Source: an uncultured Candidatus Melainabacteria bacterium
GTDB lineage: Bacteria; Cyanobacteriota; Vampirovibrionia; Gastranaerophilales; Gastranaerophilaceae
Assembly: GCA_934757275.1 (NCBI GenBank)
Contig: CAKVLN010000005.1
Coordinates: 62,001 to 126,000 of the forward strand
Length of the DNA: 64,000 bases
Direction: 5' to 3'
Shown here: piece after piece, positions 1-9,484 of the stretch
Position numbering within the stretch: the stretch's first letter is position 1
Layout: the number at the start of each line of letters is the position of its first letter
Translations under genes and position numbers: made by a program
The notes under the pieces: generated by a model
Databases searched by the model: none
What the model saw: the letters and a program-made list of their open reading frames with translations, nothing else
Told to the model about the DNA's origin: nothing

Positions 1-477
1 GCACATAGACCAAACGCTAAAGATGTGGTCGTTATTCTACCAATAATAAACAACGAAAAAATTCTTTTTCTTAAAGAAGAACGTCCGCCGCTAGTTGCAG
101 AAGGCATTGCAAAATATTCAATTGCATTACCTGCGGGATTAGTTGGTGATGAAAGGATTGGCGAAACGGTTGAAGACGCAATTAAAGCAGAATTGCTAGA
201 AGAGGCGGGATTAGTTGCAGACAGAATTGAAATTAAATCAAGAAAAGTTGCAAGCTCTCCAGGGTGCGTTTCTGAAACTGTAACTCTTGCTATCGCTTAT
301 ATAAACGAATATAATGTAGTTTCAGAGCCTGTAAGTGATGGTGGCGTGATTGTTGACAGAATTTTAGTGGACAAAAAAGATGTTTACAAATGGTTTAGAG
401 AGTTAGAAGCTGATGGCATAGCGTTAACCGCATCAACACTGGCTTGTCTATTTTACTTAAATGAGGAGAAAGAATAA
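1..477 (+). CDS. NUDIX hydrolase, 5' truncated by window edge
   Basis: Probable NUDIX pyrophosphohydrolase of the ADP-ribose pyrophosphatase type, which cleaves a nucleoside diphosphate linked to another group. The frame is open to base 1, so the true start lies outside the window; the GTG at 25 is only the first possible start seen. The NUDIX box is recognisable as G-DERIG-E-TVEDAIK-A-EL-L-EE-A-GL, fitting Gx5Ex7REUxEExGU except that the arginine is replaced by alanine. The metal-binding EExG glutamates are present. The stop TAA (475-477) overlaps the ATG of the chorismate mutase by one base, so the two are translationally coupled. Substrate is not determinable from sequence. Confidence 0.85.
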   Translation, partial: AHRPNAKDVVVILPIINNEKILFLKEERPPLVAEGIAKYSIALPAGLVGDERIGETVEDAIKAELLEEAGLVADRIEIKSRKVASSPGCVSETVTLAIAYINEYNVVSEPVSDGGVIVDRILVDKKDVYKWFRELEADGIALTASTLACLFYLNEEKE

Positions 478-827
478 TGATATCAAAAGGTATAAGAGGT
501 GCAATCACGATTGATGAAAATAGCCCTGAAGCTATTGGTGGTGCGACTATCAAGTTACTAAAAGAGATGATGAGCAAAAATAAAATTGAAACGGATATGA
601 TTTCACACGTTATTTTTACACTCACAAACGACTTGAATGCAGATTTTCCTGCTAAATATGCAAGAGTTAATTTAAAATGGAAAGATGTTCCTATGATGTG
701 TTTCCACGAACTTGATGTTCCAAACGCATTAGCAAAATGTTTGAGAGTATTGATAGTAGTAAATTGTGGCGACACCTTTGTACCAGAATTTGTATATCTT
801 GATGGAGCAGAAGTTTTAAGGAAATGA
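477..827 (+). CDS. aroH: Chorismate mutase, AroH type
   Basis: Monofunctional chorismate mutase (chorismate to prephenate, the branch to phenylalanine and tyrosine). The 116-aa length matches the small trimeric AroH family. Family landmarks are visible: RGAIT near the N-terminus, TNDLNADFPA in the middle (the family pattern is T-x-DL-x-x-x-FPA), AKYARV for the A-x-x-AR segment, the PMMCFHELDVP block and the C-terminal YLDGAEVLR. It overlaps the NUDIX gene by 1 base at the start and the response regulator by 4 bases (ATGA, 824-827), forming a tight three-gene operon. Confidence 0.9.
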   Translation: MISKGIRGAITIDENSPEAIGGATIKLLKEMMSKNKIETDMISHVIFTLTNDLNADFPAKYARVNLKWKDVPMMCFHELDVPNALAKCLRVLIVVNCGDTFVPEFVYLDGAEVLRK

Positions 828-1201
828 AGAACATTTTAATTGTAGATGATGTAAAAGGCTGGCGAGATTTTAATAAAAACGTTATGCTTGAATTGTTTGG
901 AGCGGACATAAACGTTGATACCGCTGAAAGTGCTACTCAAGCGTATGATTTTTTATTGCAAAATAAACCTTATGATATAATCTTAACGGACCTGCAAATG
1001 GAAGAAACTTACGCACCAAAGTATGCAGGAGAATGGCTAGTTGAACAAATAAAGAGTTTCAACATATATAGTTGTACTAAAATCGTTATGATTTCAGCAA
1101 GTTATAACATTCGTCACATAGCAGACAACCTTGAAGTCGAATGTATACCTAAATCTACAGCGCTAAAGTGTTTGTCAGCATATAAAGAATTATTGTGTTA
1201 A
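824..1201 (+). CDS. Receiver-only response regulator
   Basis: Single-domain CheY-like receiver, 125 aa, without an output domain. The acidic pair D8/D9 and the phospho-acceptor D56 (in ILTDLQM) are present, and the conserved lysine lies in IPKS near residue 113. It must act by protein interaction or phosphotransfer. No histidine kinase is adjacent; it is coupled to aroH by a 4-base overlap. The partner is unknown. Confidence 0.85.
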   Translation: MKNILIVDDVKGWRDFNKNVMLELFGADINVDTAESATQAYDFLLQNKPYDIILTDLQMEETYAPKYAGEWLVEQIKSFNIYSCTKIVMISASYNIRHIADNLEVECIPKSTALKCLSAYKELLC

Positions 1202-1220
1202 ACAAAAAGAGGGAAAATTT

Positions 1221-2267
1221 ATGATTCAATATTTTTTAGGTTCATATATTGTAACAATAATGGGTGTGTTTGGTGCGTATTTGTGGGGTGAACACGTTCA
1301 TAACGGTACGGGCTTAACTTGTGTCTTTATTGCGCTGGTGCTTGCAATTCTTGAAATAAGTTTGTCATTTGACAACGCAGTTGTTAACGCTATGAAACTA
1401 GAAAAAATGTCACCAAAATGGCGTCATAGATTTATTACTTGGGGCATATTAATCGCCGTTTTTGGCATGCGCTTTCTATTCCCACTTTTAGTTGTTGCAA
1501 TTTTTGCGAAATTAAATATACTAGCGGTTCTTAATATGGCATTAAATGATGTACAGGAATATGCACATTATTTAGAACTTACGCACGCTCCAATTGTTGC
1601 TTTTGGTGGAGCATTTTTGCTTATGCTATTTATGGACTATTTCACAGAAAAAAACAAAGAAGTGCATTGGATTAAGCCACTAGAAGACAAATTGCAAAAA
1701 CTTTCTAAAATCAGAGGTATTTGCACATTAGTAACTTTAGTTGTTTTAGGTTTGTTGATGCTTAAACTTCCTGAAAATATTAGACAAAGTGTTTTTACCT
1801 CAGGAATTTCTGGCATCATCACTTACCTAATTATAGATGGTGTTGCTGAATGGCTTGAAAAAAGACAAGAAGAACGAGCAAAATTATGTGCAGATACGAT
1901 TAAATGTTCTGGTTTAGTTGGTTTTCTTTATTTAGAATTAATTGACGCCTCATTTTCTCTAGATGGGGTTTTGGGAGCATTTGCGCTAAGTCAAGATATT
2001 TTAATTATTACAATCGGTTTATTTATTGGTGCTATGTTTGTCCGCTCTTTAACAATTATGCTTGTAGAAAAGAAAACACTAGACCAGTTCTTGTATCTAG
2101 AGCATGGCGCACATTGGGCAATCGGCACACTTGCAATACTAATGTTTGTATCTACTTTCCACGAAGTTCCAGAAGTCATAACTGGACTTTTAGGCTTGGT
2201 ATTCATAGTATCTGCTCTAATTTCTTCTATAATCCACAACAAAAAGGTAGAAAAAGAAAATGCTTAA
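1221..2267 (+). CDS. DUF475/TerC-superfamily integral membrane protein
   Basis: Polytopic inner-membrane protein of 348 aa. Two copies of the acidic TerC-like motif are visible: EISLSFDNAV (E45-D51-N52) in the first half and ELIDASFSLDGV in the second, giving the internal pseudo-symmetry typical of the LysE/TerC superfamily. Members are implicated in metal export or tolerance, but the exact function of DUF475 proteins is not established. The ribosome binding site is AGAGGG, 13 bases before the ATG. The 3' end overlaps the next gene by 8 bases. Confidence 0.85.
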   Translation: MIQYFLGSYIVTIMGVFGAYLWGEHVHNGTGLTCVFIALVLAILEISLSFDNAVVNAMKLEKMSPKWRHRFITWGILIAVFGMRFLFPLLVVAIFAKLNILAVLNMALNDVQEYAHYLELTHAPIVAFGGAFLLMLFMDYFTEKNKEVHWIKPLEDKLQKLSKIRGICTLVTLVVLGLLMLKLPENIRQSVFTSGISGIITYLIIDGVAEWLEKRQEERAKLCADTIKCSGLVGFLYLELIDASFSLDGVLGAFALSQDILIITIGLFIGAMFVRSLTIMLVEKKTLDQFLYLEHGAHWAIGTLAILMFVSTFHEVPEVITGLLGLVFIVSALISSIIHNKKVEKENA

Positions 2268-3126
2268 AAATTCAAATTTATACTGTGTTGGCGGATATAT
2301 TAGAGATGAAATACTTGGTATCAAGAATTTTGATATCGACTATTGCTATCAAGGGAATGCAATTGAATTTGCACGAAAAAACTTCAATGTAATAAAAGAA
2401 AACCCAGCGTTTGGCACAGTTAAAGTTCTAACAAGCGATAATCAAGAGATTGATATTGCCTCAACTAGAGAGGAACGCTATCCGAGAAAGGGGCATTTGC
2501 CAGAAGTTTTTAACATCGGCTGCTCACTTGAAGACGATTTGAAACGACGAGATTTTACAATCAACACACTTGCAAGATGCACAAATAATTCTGAAAAAAT
2601 TGTTGATATTTTTGATGGACAAGGTGATATTAAAGCTAAGAAATTAAGAATTTTGCACGACAATAGTTTTATTGATGACCCTTCAAGAATTATTCGGGGC
2701 TTGAAATTCTCTGTACGATTTGATTTTGAACTAGAAGATAAAACTCAAGCTTTGCAAGAAAGGTATCTTGAAAACATCAATTATGACGTTAGTTACCACA
2801 GACTAAAAAAAGAATTAGTCGAAACTTTTAGCCTTAATAAACAAGCTGCCTACGAAAAATTTATAGAGCAGAAAATTTACAAGCTTTTAGGTAAAGACGA
2901 AAGTGCGCCAGACATTAGAATTTCAATTGAAAAGCTAATAAACGAAACGCCTTGCAAACACGTTTGGCTAGTTTATTTAGGTTTATTCGATTTATCAAAT
3001 TTTGAACTAACTAGACAAGAAAAAAGAATCATTGAATGGTCAAAACGTTTACGAACAGAAAAACCTACAAACAATACTCCTGTTGAAAGTTTACTACTTA
3101 ACAAATTGTATTTTTCTGCTATCTAG
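2260..3126 (+). CDS. CCA-adding/poly(A) polymerase family nucleotidyltransferase
   Basis: Class II tRNA nucleotidyltransferase-family enzyme. The active-site GGYIRD (residues 11-16) and metal-binding DID (25-27) are present, as are the EIDIAS strand and the DLKRRDFTINTLA motif followed by DPSRIIRGLKFSVRF. At 288 aa it is shorter than most full CCA enzymes, with a reduced C-terminal body, so it could be a full CCA-adding enzyme, an A-adding enzyme or a poly(A) polymerase. The start overlaps the DUF475 gene by 8 bases. The tRNA-Asp in this window encodes its own CCA, so a repair role is possible. Confidence 0.85.
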   Translation: MLKNSNLYCVGGYIRDEILGIKNFDIDYCYQGNAIEFARKNFNVIKENPAFGTVKVLTSDNQEIDIASTREERYPRKGHLPEVFNIGCSLEDDLKRRDFTINTLARCTNNSEKIVDIFDGQGDIKAKKLRILHDNSFIDDPSRIIRGLKFSVRFDFELEDKTQALQERYLENINYDVSYHRLKKELVETFSLNKQAAYEKFIEQKIYKLLGKDESAPDIRISIEKLINETPCKHVWLVYLGLFDLSNFELTRQEKRIIEWSKRLRTEKPTNNTPVESLLLNKLYFSAI

Positions 3127-3160
3127 TGTATCATAGAATAGATGAGGGAGATGAGAATAA

Positions 3161-3880
3161 ATGGAGTCATTATTTAACATAGAATTTGTTATAAGATTAA
3201 TTATTGCACTTGCTTTAGGCTTTGCGCTGGGTTTAGAAAGAGAATTAACAAACAAGTATGCAGGTTTAAGAACACATATTTTAGTAACATTAGGTGCTTG
3301 CATTTTTACAATAATTTCAATTTACGGTTTTCCAACCTTTGCAACAGGCGATAATGTAATCTTAACTCAAGCCACCGGTATCAGAGATACCTCTCGTGTA
3401 GCGGCGCAAATAGTTACCGGTATTGGTTTTATCGGTGCTGGTACAGTATTAAGAAATGGTCCAATGGTGTTTGGTTTAACTACTGCCGCAACCTTGTGGA
3501 TAGCTGCAAGTATTGGTATGGCTTGTGGTGCCGGCATGTATGGAATTGCCATTTTCGCAACCGTTTTGAGCGTTGCAGTTTTAACCTTAATCAGAATTTT
3601 TGAAAAACAATTCTTGCCATCAAGCTCTAAACAGTCTAAAAGATGTCGATTAATAATTTATTGCGCAGGCGAAGATGTGAAGAAAATTCATGATTACTTA
3701 TCTTCAAAAGTTGAGGGTGTTTTTGATTTCACTTCTAAAAAGTTAGCTGAAAATCCTGCAAAATCTAAAATTTCTTCAACTTTTGAAATAAGCCACAAAA
3801 AAGTTATAAAAGAGCTATATGACAAATTGAATATTCTAGCAGACTTAGATTCTATAACATTACAGGAATTGAATGATTAA
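3161..3880 (+). CDS. MgtC/SapB family membrane protein
   Basis: 239-aa inner-membrane protein with an N-terminal MgtC domain: several transmembrane segments, the LGLERE motif (residues 23-28), and the glycine-rich GIGFIGAGTVLR segment. The soluble C-terminal region (about 150-239) resembles the ACT-like tail of MgtC proteins. MgtC proteins are linked to Mg2+ homeostasis and modulation of the F-type ATPase; the role here is inferred from family only. ATG is preceded by GAGGGAGATGAG. Its 3' end overlaps the TPR gene by 8 bases. Confidence 0.88.
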   Translation: MESLFNIEFVIRLIIALALGFALGLERELTNKYAGLRTHILVTLGACIFTIISIYGFPTFATGDNVILTQATGIRDTSRVAAQIVTGIGFIGAGTVLRNGPMVFGLTTAATLWIAASIGMACGAGMYGIAIFATVLSVAVLTLIRIFEKQFLPSSSKQSKRCRLIIYCAGEDVKKIHDYLSSKVEGVFDFTSKKLAENPAKSKISSTFEISHKKVIKELYDKLNILADLDSITLQELND

Positions 3881-5201
3881 AAAAAATCGAAAAAAGAACA
3901 ATAAATTCAAAAAAACAAAACAACAAATCATATTAGAATATGTAAGAACGGTTTCTGTTTCATTTTTAGTTGCACTATTTGCCACAATTTTACTATCATT
4001 TCATGCCAGAAATGAGATGATAAAAAATATTTACACTAACGCAGAAGAGCAACAAACTATTGATGAAACTATTGCAAAACAGATTGTTACTCAATCAGAT
4101 TTAACAAGAGATTTAAGAAGTAAAAAATATTCAGTTTGTATGCAGGTGGGTAAACTCTACGAAACTGCGCACGACTATTATAACGCCCAAATTGCTTACG
4201 AGTTTGCAGTAGAAAAAGCTCCTGACAAGAATTATTCTGCATATTACAAGTTAACCTCTGCACTCATTGCTCAAGATAAAATTGGTGAGGCAAAAGATAT
4301 AATTATTTCTGTTATAGATTTTCAAAATAAAAGCTTGATAAAATTTAAGTCTAGAGCATTTATTGAAATGGGCGATAAATACTATTCCCAAGGCAAATTT
4401 TTGAGTTCTGCGAAGAGTTACGAACAAGCAAAATATTATTACGACAAGTTTGCCAAGAAAGATAAAGCGGTTGATGAGTCTATAAAAAATAGAATTGTAA
4501 ACGCTTATATTGAAACGGCTAACATCATGGTTAAGAGTGGTCATAATTCTGACGCAGTGAGATTTTTGAAGAAAGCTGAGAACTATGCACCTAAAAATTT
4601 TGAAATTAAGTACAAACTTGCAATAATTTATTCTGATTTAGACCCTATAAAATCAGTTAATTATTTTGAAAACTTATTAGAAGAACAACCTCAAAATATC
4701 GACTACGGAGTCTACACAAAAGCTTTAATGAAGGCATCTACAATAGCAGAATTAGAAGGTGACAAAACAAAAGCTAAATATTACAGATACAAAATTCACT
4801 CTGTTGATATCTTTGTTGATAGAAAAGTTATTTATAAAAACGATATTGATATATTAATGGATTCATTCAAAATAAAAAAAATTCTATTCCAATACAAATT
4901 AAAAGCTCGTTACAAAATCAAAAACAACTCATCTACTAATATTAAAAATTTATCAGCAGATTTCGTCCTAAGAAAAGGTGACAAGGTTCGTGATTATTCA
5001 ACTAAGAATTTTGCCAATAAAGAAAGAGTCCTAAAAGCAAATGGCGGAGAAACTCAAGGTATAGCCATAAGTCTTGGCAAAAACATTTTCACAAAACGTG
5101 AGCTAAACGAATATGTCATTGATGTTTATATATACAAAGACGAAAAGTACAAAACGCTTATTGTTTCGACACCTGTGAATGCTCTTTACTCATTCAAATA
5201 A
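3873..5201 (+). CDS. Membrane-anchored TPR-repeat protein
   Basis: 442-aa protein of unknown function. A very basic N-terminal tail (residues 1-17, mostly Lys and Asn) is followed by one transmembrane segment (about 27-43) and a long region of tetratricopeptide-like helical pairs (about 85-300; for example DYYNAQIAYEFAVEKAPD and KFLSSAKSYEQAKYYY). The last approximately 110 residues look beta-rich. Predicted to be inner-membrane anchored with the TPRs outside the cytoplasm as a protein-interaction platform. Its 3' end overlaps the convergent neighbour by 16 bases. Confidence 0.8.
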   Translation: MIKKNRKKNNKFKKTKQQIILEYVRTVSVSFLVALFATILLSFHARNEMIKNIYTNAEEQQTIDETIAKQIVTQSDLTRDLRSKKYSVCMQVGKLYETAHDYYNAQIAYEFAVEKAPDKNYSAYYKLTSALIAQDKIGEAKDIIISVIDFQNKSLIKFKSRAFIEMGDKYYSQGKFLSSAKSYEQAKYYYDKFAKKDKAVDESIKNRIVNAYIETANIMVKSGHNSDAVRFLKKAENYAPKNFEIKYKLAIIYSDLDPIKSVNYFENLLEEQPQNIDYGVYTKALMKASTIAELEGDKTKAKYYRYKIHSVDIFVDRKVIYKNDIDILMDSFKIKKILFQYKLKARYKIKNNSSTNIKNLSADFVLRKGDKVRDYSTKNFANKERVLKANGGETQGIAISLGKNIFTKRELNEYVIDVYIYKDEKYKTLIVSTPVNALYSFK

Positions 5202-6658
5202 AGAGTTTCACCCCATTTGTAAAGCTTATCACCTGCAATAAATAACTCTTTATTTACTGCGTTTGCATCAATACGTTCATCACTGCTCATTATACTAAAA
5301 TCTAAATAAGTATCATTACAACAATTGTTCTTTTTTGCAATACTGTCTAAAATCTCGTCAATAGTTGGTTCTTTGGCGTCTTCTTTTTTGCTCAATTCTT
5401 CTTTTAAGTTCGTAATTTCATCTAACAAAGATTGTACAGTAGATGTGTCAACCTCAATATCGTTCAAATTTGTTTCAGGTACAACATTGTCGTAAAAATC
5501 AGCCAAACAATCTTGAATCTCTTCTTCCTGCCCTGTTGTTAATTCTTCTTGCTCAACATCATTTTTTGGATTTTCTTCAAGTTCTTCACCATTTTCAACA
5601 AGAATTTCTTGAGTATCAGCCACTTCTGCTTGTTCGGCTTGGCTTAAAGCTTCTTGTTCGTTTTCTTCGATATCAAAAGAAGAGTTATTAGAATTTGTTT
5701 CATCATTTTGTGTTTCAGATGCAATACTAATATCTTGTTCCACCTCATCATTAAAAGCTACTGGAGTTTGAGCAGTAGTTGAAGATTGAGTTGGTTCAAA
5801 GTTTTCCTCCTTGCAATATTGTTGCTTTTCACTTATTTGAGAGCCATCATTGTTTTCATTAGCTTTGATAGCATTTTCAATTGATTCATTAAAATCTTGT
5901 ATATTTTCTTGGTTAAAAGAAGATTGTTCATTATATTGTTGAGTTTCAAATTTTTCTAGCTCATTTGGCTTTTCAACATTATTTGTTAATGGTAAATTTT
6001 TGACTGCTTCTGTTAAAGCTTGAGCCAAAACCCTTCCATCAACTCTTATTTTATCCTCTTTGTCATCAACTTCATCTGTTGTTGGGGTTCCAGCGGTTTC
6101 TGCGATTTCTTGCACTTCTGCAACTTCTGTATTTTCTTCAACCTCTTCTATAGGTGCTAAGATTTCTTCATCTTCTGCGTTTTCCTCGCCTGCTAAAACT
6201 TCGTCATCTTGTTGCTCTTCAATTTGAGCAGTTTCAATGTTTTCTGTAGTTACGGCATTTTTAACTACATCTGCTGAAATCTTATCAGACACAAGATTTT
6301 CACCCTCATTTAGCACATCATTTTCAATCGCTGTGGCATCAAAATTTTCATCAGTATAAATAGTTAATTTTCTATCAACTAATTCAGGAACACCAGCATT
6401 TAGTCTAAAATTAAGATTTGCTCTACCTTCAAATTCTTTATTTGAAAACTCTATATCAACAGTATTGTTATCAGGAAAATAAAAATTATTAATAGCAACG
6501 GCACTATCGAGTTCATTAATAGAATTAACCAATTTGGCAAACTCTTGCATTACAAAAGGTGCTATATTACAAATAGCTCTAAAATTAGCGTTAATAACAA
6601 CGTTATCACCTAGCCACTCGCCATTTATTGTAATTCCTTTTAATTTTCTCATAATCAT
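5186..6658 (-). CDS. Acidic low-complexity protein of unknown function
   Basis: 490-aa orphan that I do not recognise. The N-terminal approximately 105 residues look like a folded beta-rich domain (KGITINGEWLGDNVVINAN), and the C-terminal approximately 60 residues contain KKNNCCNDTYLDFS and end in KWGETLYLNE. Between them lies a long Glu/Asn/Gln-rich disordered linker (about 110-400). No signal peptide or membrane segment is seen. It is transcribed alone, convergent with the TPR gene and divergent from holA. An alternative ATG (third residue) exists two codons in. Confidence 0.7.
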   Translation of the reverse strand: MIMRKLKGITINGEWLGDNVVINANFRAICNIAPFVMQEFAKLVNSINELDSAVAINNFYFPDNNTVDIEFSNKEFEGRANLNFRLNAGVPELVDRKLTIYTDENFDATAIENDVLNEGENLVSDKISADVVKNAVTTENIETAQIEEQQDDEVLAGEENAEDEEILAPIEEVEENTEVAEVQEIAETAGTPTTDEVDDKEDKIRVDGRVLAQALTEAVKNLPLTNNVEKPNELEKFETQQYNEQSSFNQENIQDFNESIENAIKANENNDGSQISEKQQYCKEENFEPTQSSTTAQTPVAFNDEVEQDISIASETQNDETNSNNSSFDIEENEQEALSQAEQAEVADTQEILVENGEELEENPKNDVEQEELTTGQEEEIQDCLADFYDNVVPETNLNDIEVDTSTVQSLLDEITNLKEELSKKEDAKEPTIDEILDSIAKKNNCCNDTYLDFSIMSSDERIDANAVNKELFIAGDKLYKWGETLYLNE

Positions 6659-6753
6659 TCCTTACTCATACTACATTTTATATATCGGCATTTTTTTGAA
6701 AAACTTTAATGTTTTTAGAAAGAATTTTACAATTTGTTACATACTTTTTATTG

Positions 6754-6759
6754 TATAAT
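6754..6759 (+). promoter_or_regulatory. -10 element very close to the holA start
   Basis: TATAAT at 6754-6759 ends only 6 bases before the preferred holA ATG (6766). A weak -35 (TTGTTA at 6734-6739, 14-base spacer) precedes it. If used, the transcript would begin at or next to the start codon, giving a leaderless mRNA. No Shine-Dalgarno is visible before this ATG, which is consistent but not proof. Confidence 0.35.
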
Positions 6760-6765
6760 TTGAAT

Positions 6766-7731
6766 ATGGCAGTATATTTTTTCTACGGTGATGAAGACTA
6801 TAATATTGAATTAGAGCTTGAAAAAATGAGTTCTAAGCTTAATCCTGACTTCAAATCAATGAATTTTCAAGTTTTGGATAATCCAGCCTACTCCTCACTA
6901 ATTACTGCTCTTAGAACACCTCCCATGATGTTTGGTGACATGCTAATAATAATCAATAGCGAAGATTATTTTCTTTCAAACAAAAACTTTTTTGACGATG
7001 CGGAGTTGGCTGATATTGAAGATGCGCTAAAAAACAATCCAGAGGGGTTGAACATAGTATTTGTAGTAAAATTGCCTAGAGATGAAAATAAAAAACTAGA
7101 TTCTAGACGCAAATTATACAAGATATTGTCAAAATTCAACTCAAGAGAGTTTCCTACCTATAAAACATACAAAACTGCAGAAATTGCAGGCTGGATAAAA
7201 AATCATGCAAGGTCAAAAGACATTGTGCTTAAAGATGACGCCATAATGCTTTTAATTGAGCAAATCGGAAACAATTTACGTGAATTTAACACTGAATTAG
7301 ATAAGCTAAAACTTATAGCTTATCCGGAAAAAACTGTTACAAAAAAAATGGTTGAAGATATTTGTATCTCAAATCAAGATTTGTTTAATTTCACAGAACT
7401 CATAATGCGTGGCGAAAAAGACAAGGCTCTTTTAGAGTTCAAAAAATTGTTAGATAAAAAGCACCCGCTTGAGCTTTTATCTGCAATTCAAACTATGATT
7501 AGAAAGTGGATACTTCTAAAATCAAAGTCTTCAACTTGCTCACCTGCAGAATTATCAAAAATGACAGGTCAACACGAGTTTGTAGTCAAGCAAACTCTAC
7601 AAAAGCTAAAAAATACTAAGCTAGGCGATTTAGTTAAGCTTAAAGAGAATTTATTTGAGGTGGAATACAAGATTAAATCGGCAGAAGCTTTAGACATGGT
7701 ATCGGAGGTTGAGTGTGCTATTATCAGATAA
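6766..7731 (+). CDS. holA: DNA polymerase III subunit delta
   Basis: Clamp-loader delta subunit (wrench), which opens the beta clamp. I place the start at ATG 6766, where the family's usual N-terminus begins (AVYFFYGDEDYNIELE); an upstream in-frame ATG at 6709 would add a non-conserved tail. About 321 aa, normal for delta. Landmarks: degenerate P-loop region YFFYGDEDY, IVFVVKLPRDENKKLDSRRK, and the C-terminal collar helices (LELLSAIQTMIRKWILLKSK). It overlaps the delta-prime gene, so the two clamp-loader subunits are co-expressed. Confidence 0.88.
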   Translation: MAVYFFYGDEDYNIELELEKMSSKLNPDFKSMNFQVLDNPAYSSLITALRTPPMMFGDMLIIINSEDYFLSNKNFFDDAELADIEDALKNNPEGLNIVFVVKLPRDENKKLDSRRKLYKILSKFNSREFPTYKTYKTAEIAGWIKNHARSKDIVLKDDAIMLLIEQIGNNLREFNTELDKLKLIAYPEKTVTKKMVEDICISNQDLFNFTELIMRGEKDKALLEFKKLLDKKHPLELLSAIQTMIRKWILLKSKSSTCSPAELSKMTGQHEFVVKQTLQKLKNTKLGDLVKLKENLFEVEYKIKSAEALDMVSEVECAIIR

Positions 7732-8560
7732 ATACCCCTTTTTAACAAATTATTTTACACAAGCACTATCAGCTAATAATAGAGCATTACCTCAAAGTAT
7801 TTTATTTTACGGAAGTGATTTTGAGGCACAATACACCTTAGCGACAGAAATTGCTCGATTGTTGAACTGCAAAAACGATAAAGCTGATGATTGCGAATGT
7901 CTGAATTGCAAATGGGTTAGAGAAAACTCGCACCCTGCAATTTTGACTATTTCCAGATTAGACAACAAGCCTGATGACGACGAATCTAAAACTGTTATTT
8001 CGATAAAACAATCGCAAATGATTAAAGAAAGCTTGATGTCAGCGTCTGAATTTCATCGTGTGTATATTTTCTGCGATAGAGATGAGGAAGGCAATATTTC
8101 TGGACTAAATGCGTTAAACTTTCAAGCTGAAACCGCAAACTCTTTGCTTAAAATCATTGAAGAGCCTCAACCCGGGGTTACGTTTATATTTTTGACCAGA
8201 TATATTGATGATGTTTTATCTACGATAATTTCTCGCTCACAATGCTTTTTTGTACCATCAAAAAAGAACGTAAATTATGATTATTCAGTAATAGATGGTG
8301 TATTTACGGACTATTTGAGTTTTGAAAGAAAAGATGTCTTTGATATTTCACAAAAATTGCAAGATATGGTCAAAGAAACCCCAATACAAAATCTTTTAGA
8401 TGGAATGCAGAATTATATGCTCCAACTATTAAAATCTAATCCAAAAGAAACAGAATTAATTAAGCACATTGAATTTGTCGAAGAGGCAAAAAAGCAAGCT
8501 AAGCTTGGCATGCGACCAATTAACATTTTTGACGATTTGTGTTTAAAATTAATTAAATAA
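7715..8560 (+). CDS. holB: DNA polymerase III delta-prime-like subunit
   Basis: Clamp-loader delta-prime subunit. The first in-frame start is a TTG at 7709, but it abuts GGAGG (7704-7708); GTG at 7715 has proper spacing and is preferred, overlapping holA by 17 bases. The P-loop region is degenerate (FYGSDFEAQYT), as in non-ATP-binding delta-prime, while the four-cysteine zinc site (C-x8-C-x-C-x2-C in the segment NCKNDKADDCECLNC) and the sensor/arginine-finger region IISRSQC are retained. Length about 281 aa. An adjacent holA-holB pair is less usual than separate loci. Confidence 0.85.
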   Translation: MLLSDKYPFLTNYFTQALSANNRALPQSILFYGSDFEAQYTLATEIARLLNCKNDKADDCECLNCKWVRENSHPAILTISRLDNKPDDDESKTVISIKQSQMIKESLMSASEFHRVYIFCDRDEEGNISGLNALNFQAETANSLLKIIEEPQPGVTFIFLTRYIDDVLSTIISRSQCFFVPSKKNVNYDYSVIDGVFTDYLSFERKDVFDISQKLQDMVKETPIQNLLDGMQNYMLQLLKSNPKETELIKHIEFVEEAKKQAKLGMRPINIFDDLCLKLIK

Positions 8561-8594
8561 TTGTATATAAATTTAAGTATATGCCCAACTATTA

Positions 8595-9431
8595 TCAAGC
8601 TTCGCAAGGTGGAGCAATTGTACCTAGCAAATAAGCATTTACAAAGATACAATAAACATATACAAAATATCCGATAACACCTACAAGTGCAAACTTTATG
8701 AGATAAATCGGGTTCGTAAAATCGAACATTTGTATTTGAAAGATTGCTACTAAAAAAGTAAATAAATATGATGGCAAAGCATTAAAAATTGCGTACAAAA
8801 TACAATTTATAAGATATTTGCCAGAATAATTACCCGCAACAAAGACTGCTTTTCTAAAATTTAAAACCGCAAACACAGAATCTTGTTTAGCATAATTCCA
8901 AAGTAAAGCTGGAGCTAAAAAGGCATAAATCAGAGTTGCACCTAATATGCCCGCAGAATAACTTTGCATCTCTAACATGCTTGAGCCTAAAACCATTGCA
9001 CCTGCGATACCTAAAGAAGAAGAAATAGTAATAACCGCAAACAAAGGCCAGCACATAATTATGTTGGCTACAACAGACGCAAAACCACGCCAGATAAACT
9101 TCTTAGTCTTAATATCTGGCAAAGTAATTTTGTAAACCTCTTTCATTTTGCCATTATAAACACTTGCACCAGTCAAATCCCATTCTCTTGAAATTATTTG
9201 AGAAGTTAGTTCCCAGAAATAACCTTGCACGCACAAAAACGGAGCTACAAATAGAAATGCTGCTAAAACAACCAAAACCGTTGTTACCAAAGGTGTCAAG
9301 CCTTTATAAAATAAAACAAAGGCTGATAAGCAAATTGCAGGAACTAAGAATTTGAACATTATTAAAAATAAATACTTAAAATGTTCTTTATAGTTTTCAA
9401 TCTCAAATATCCAGCTAAACGGTTTAAACAT
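8595..9431 (-). CDS. Polytopic membrane protein (DUF4013-like)
   Basis: 278-aa integral membrane protein with about six hydrophobic segments. It begins MFKPFSWIFEIENYKEHFKYL, reminiscent of DUF4013-type proteins, but I assign this only tentatively. It is the last gene of the leftward tonB-exbB-exbD-exbD run, 53 bases after the second exbD, so it may be co-transcribed. Function unknown. Confidence 0.65.
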   Translation of the reverse strand: MFKPFSWIFEIENYKEHFKYLFLIMFKFLVPAICLSAFVLFYKGLTPLVTTVLVVLAAFLFVAPFLCVQGYFWELTSQIISREWDLTGASVYNGKMKEVYKITLPDIKTKKFIWRGFASVVANIIMCWPLFAVITISSSLGIAGAMVLGSSMLEMQSYSAGILGATLIYAFLAPALLWNYAKQDSVFAVLNFRKAVFVAGNYSGKYLINCILYAIFNALPSYLFTFLVAIFQIQMFDFTNPIYLIKFALVGVIGYFVYVYCIFVNAYLLGTIAPPCEA

Positions 9432-9484
9432 GAATTTTCTTTCTTTTTTTTAGGTAATACTCTTATGCCCTCATTCCCTTGAAT

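Noticed and set aside
2114..2392. Frame overlapping the DUF475 and CCA genes
   Set aside because: Shadow of two well-supported genes.
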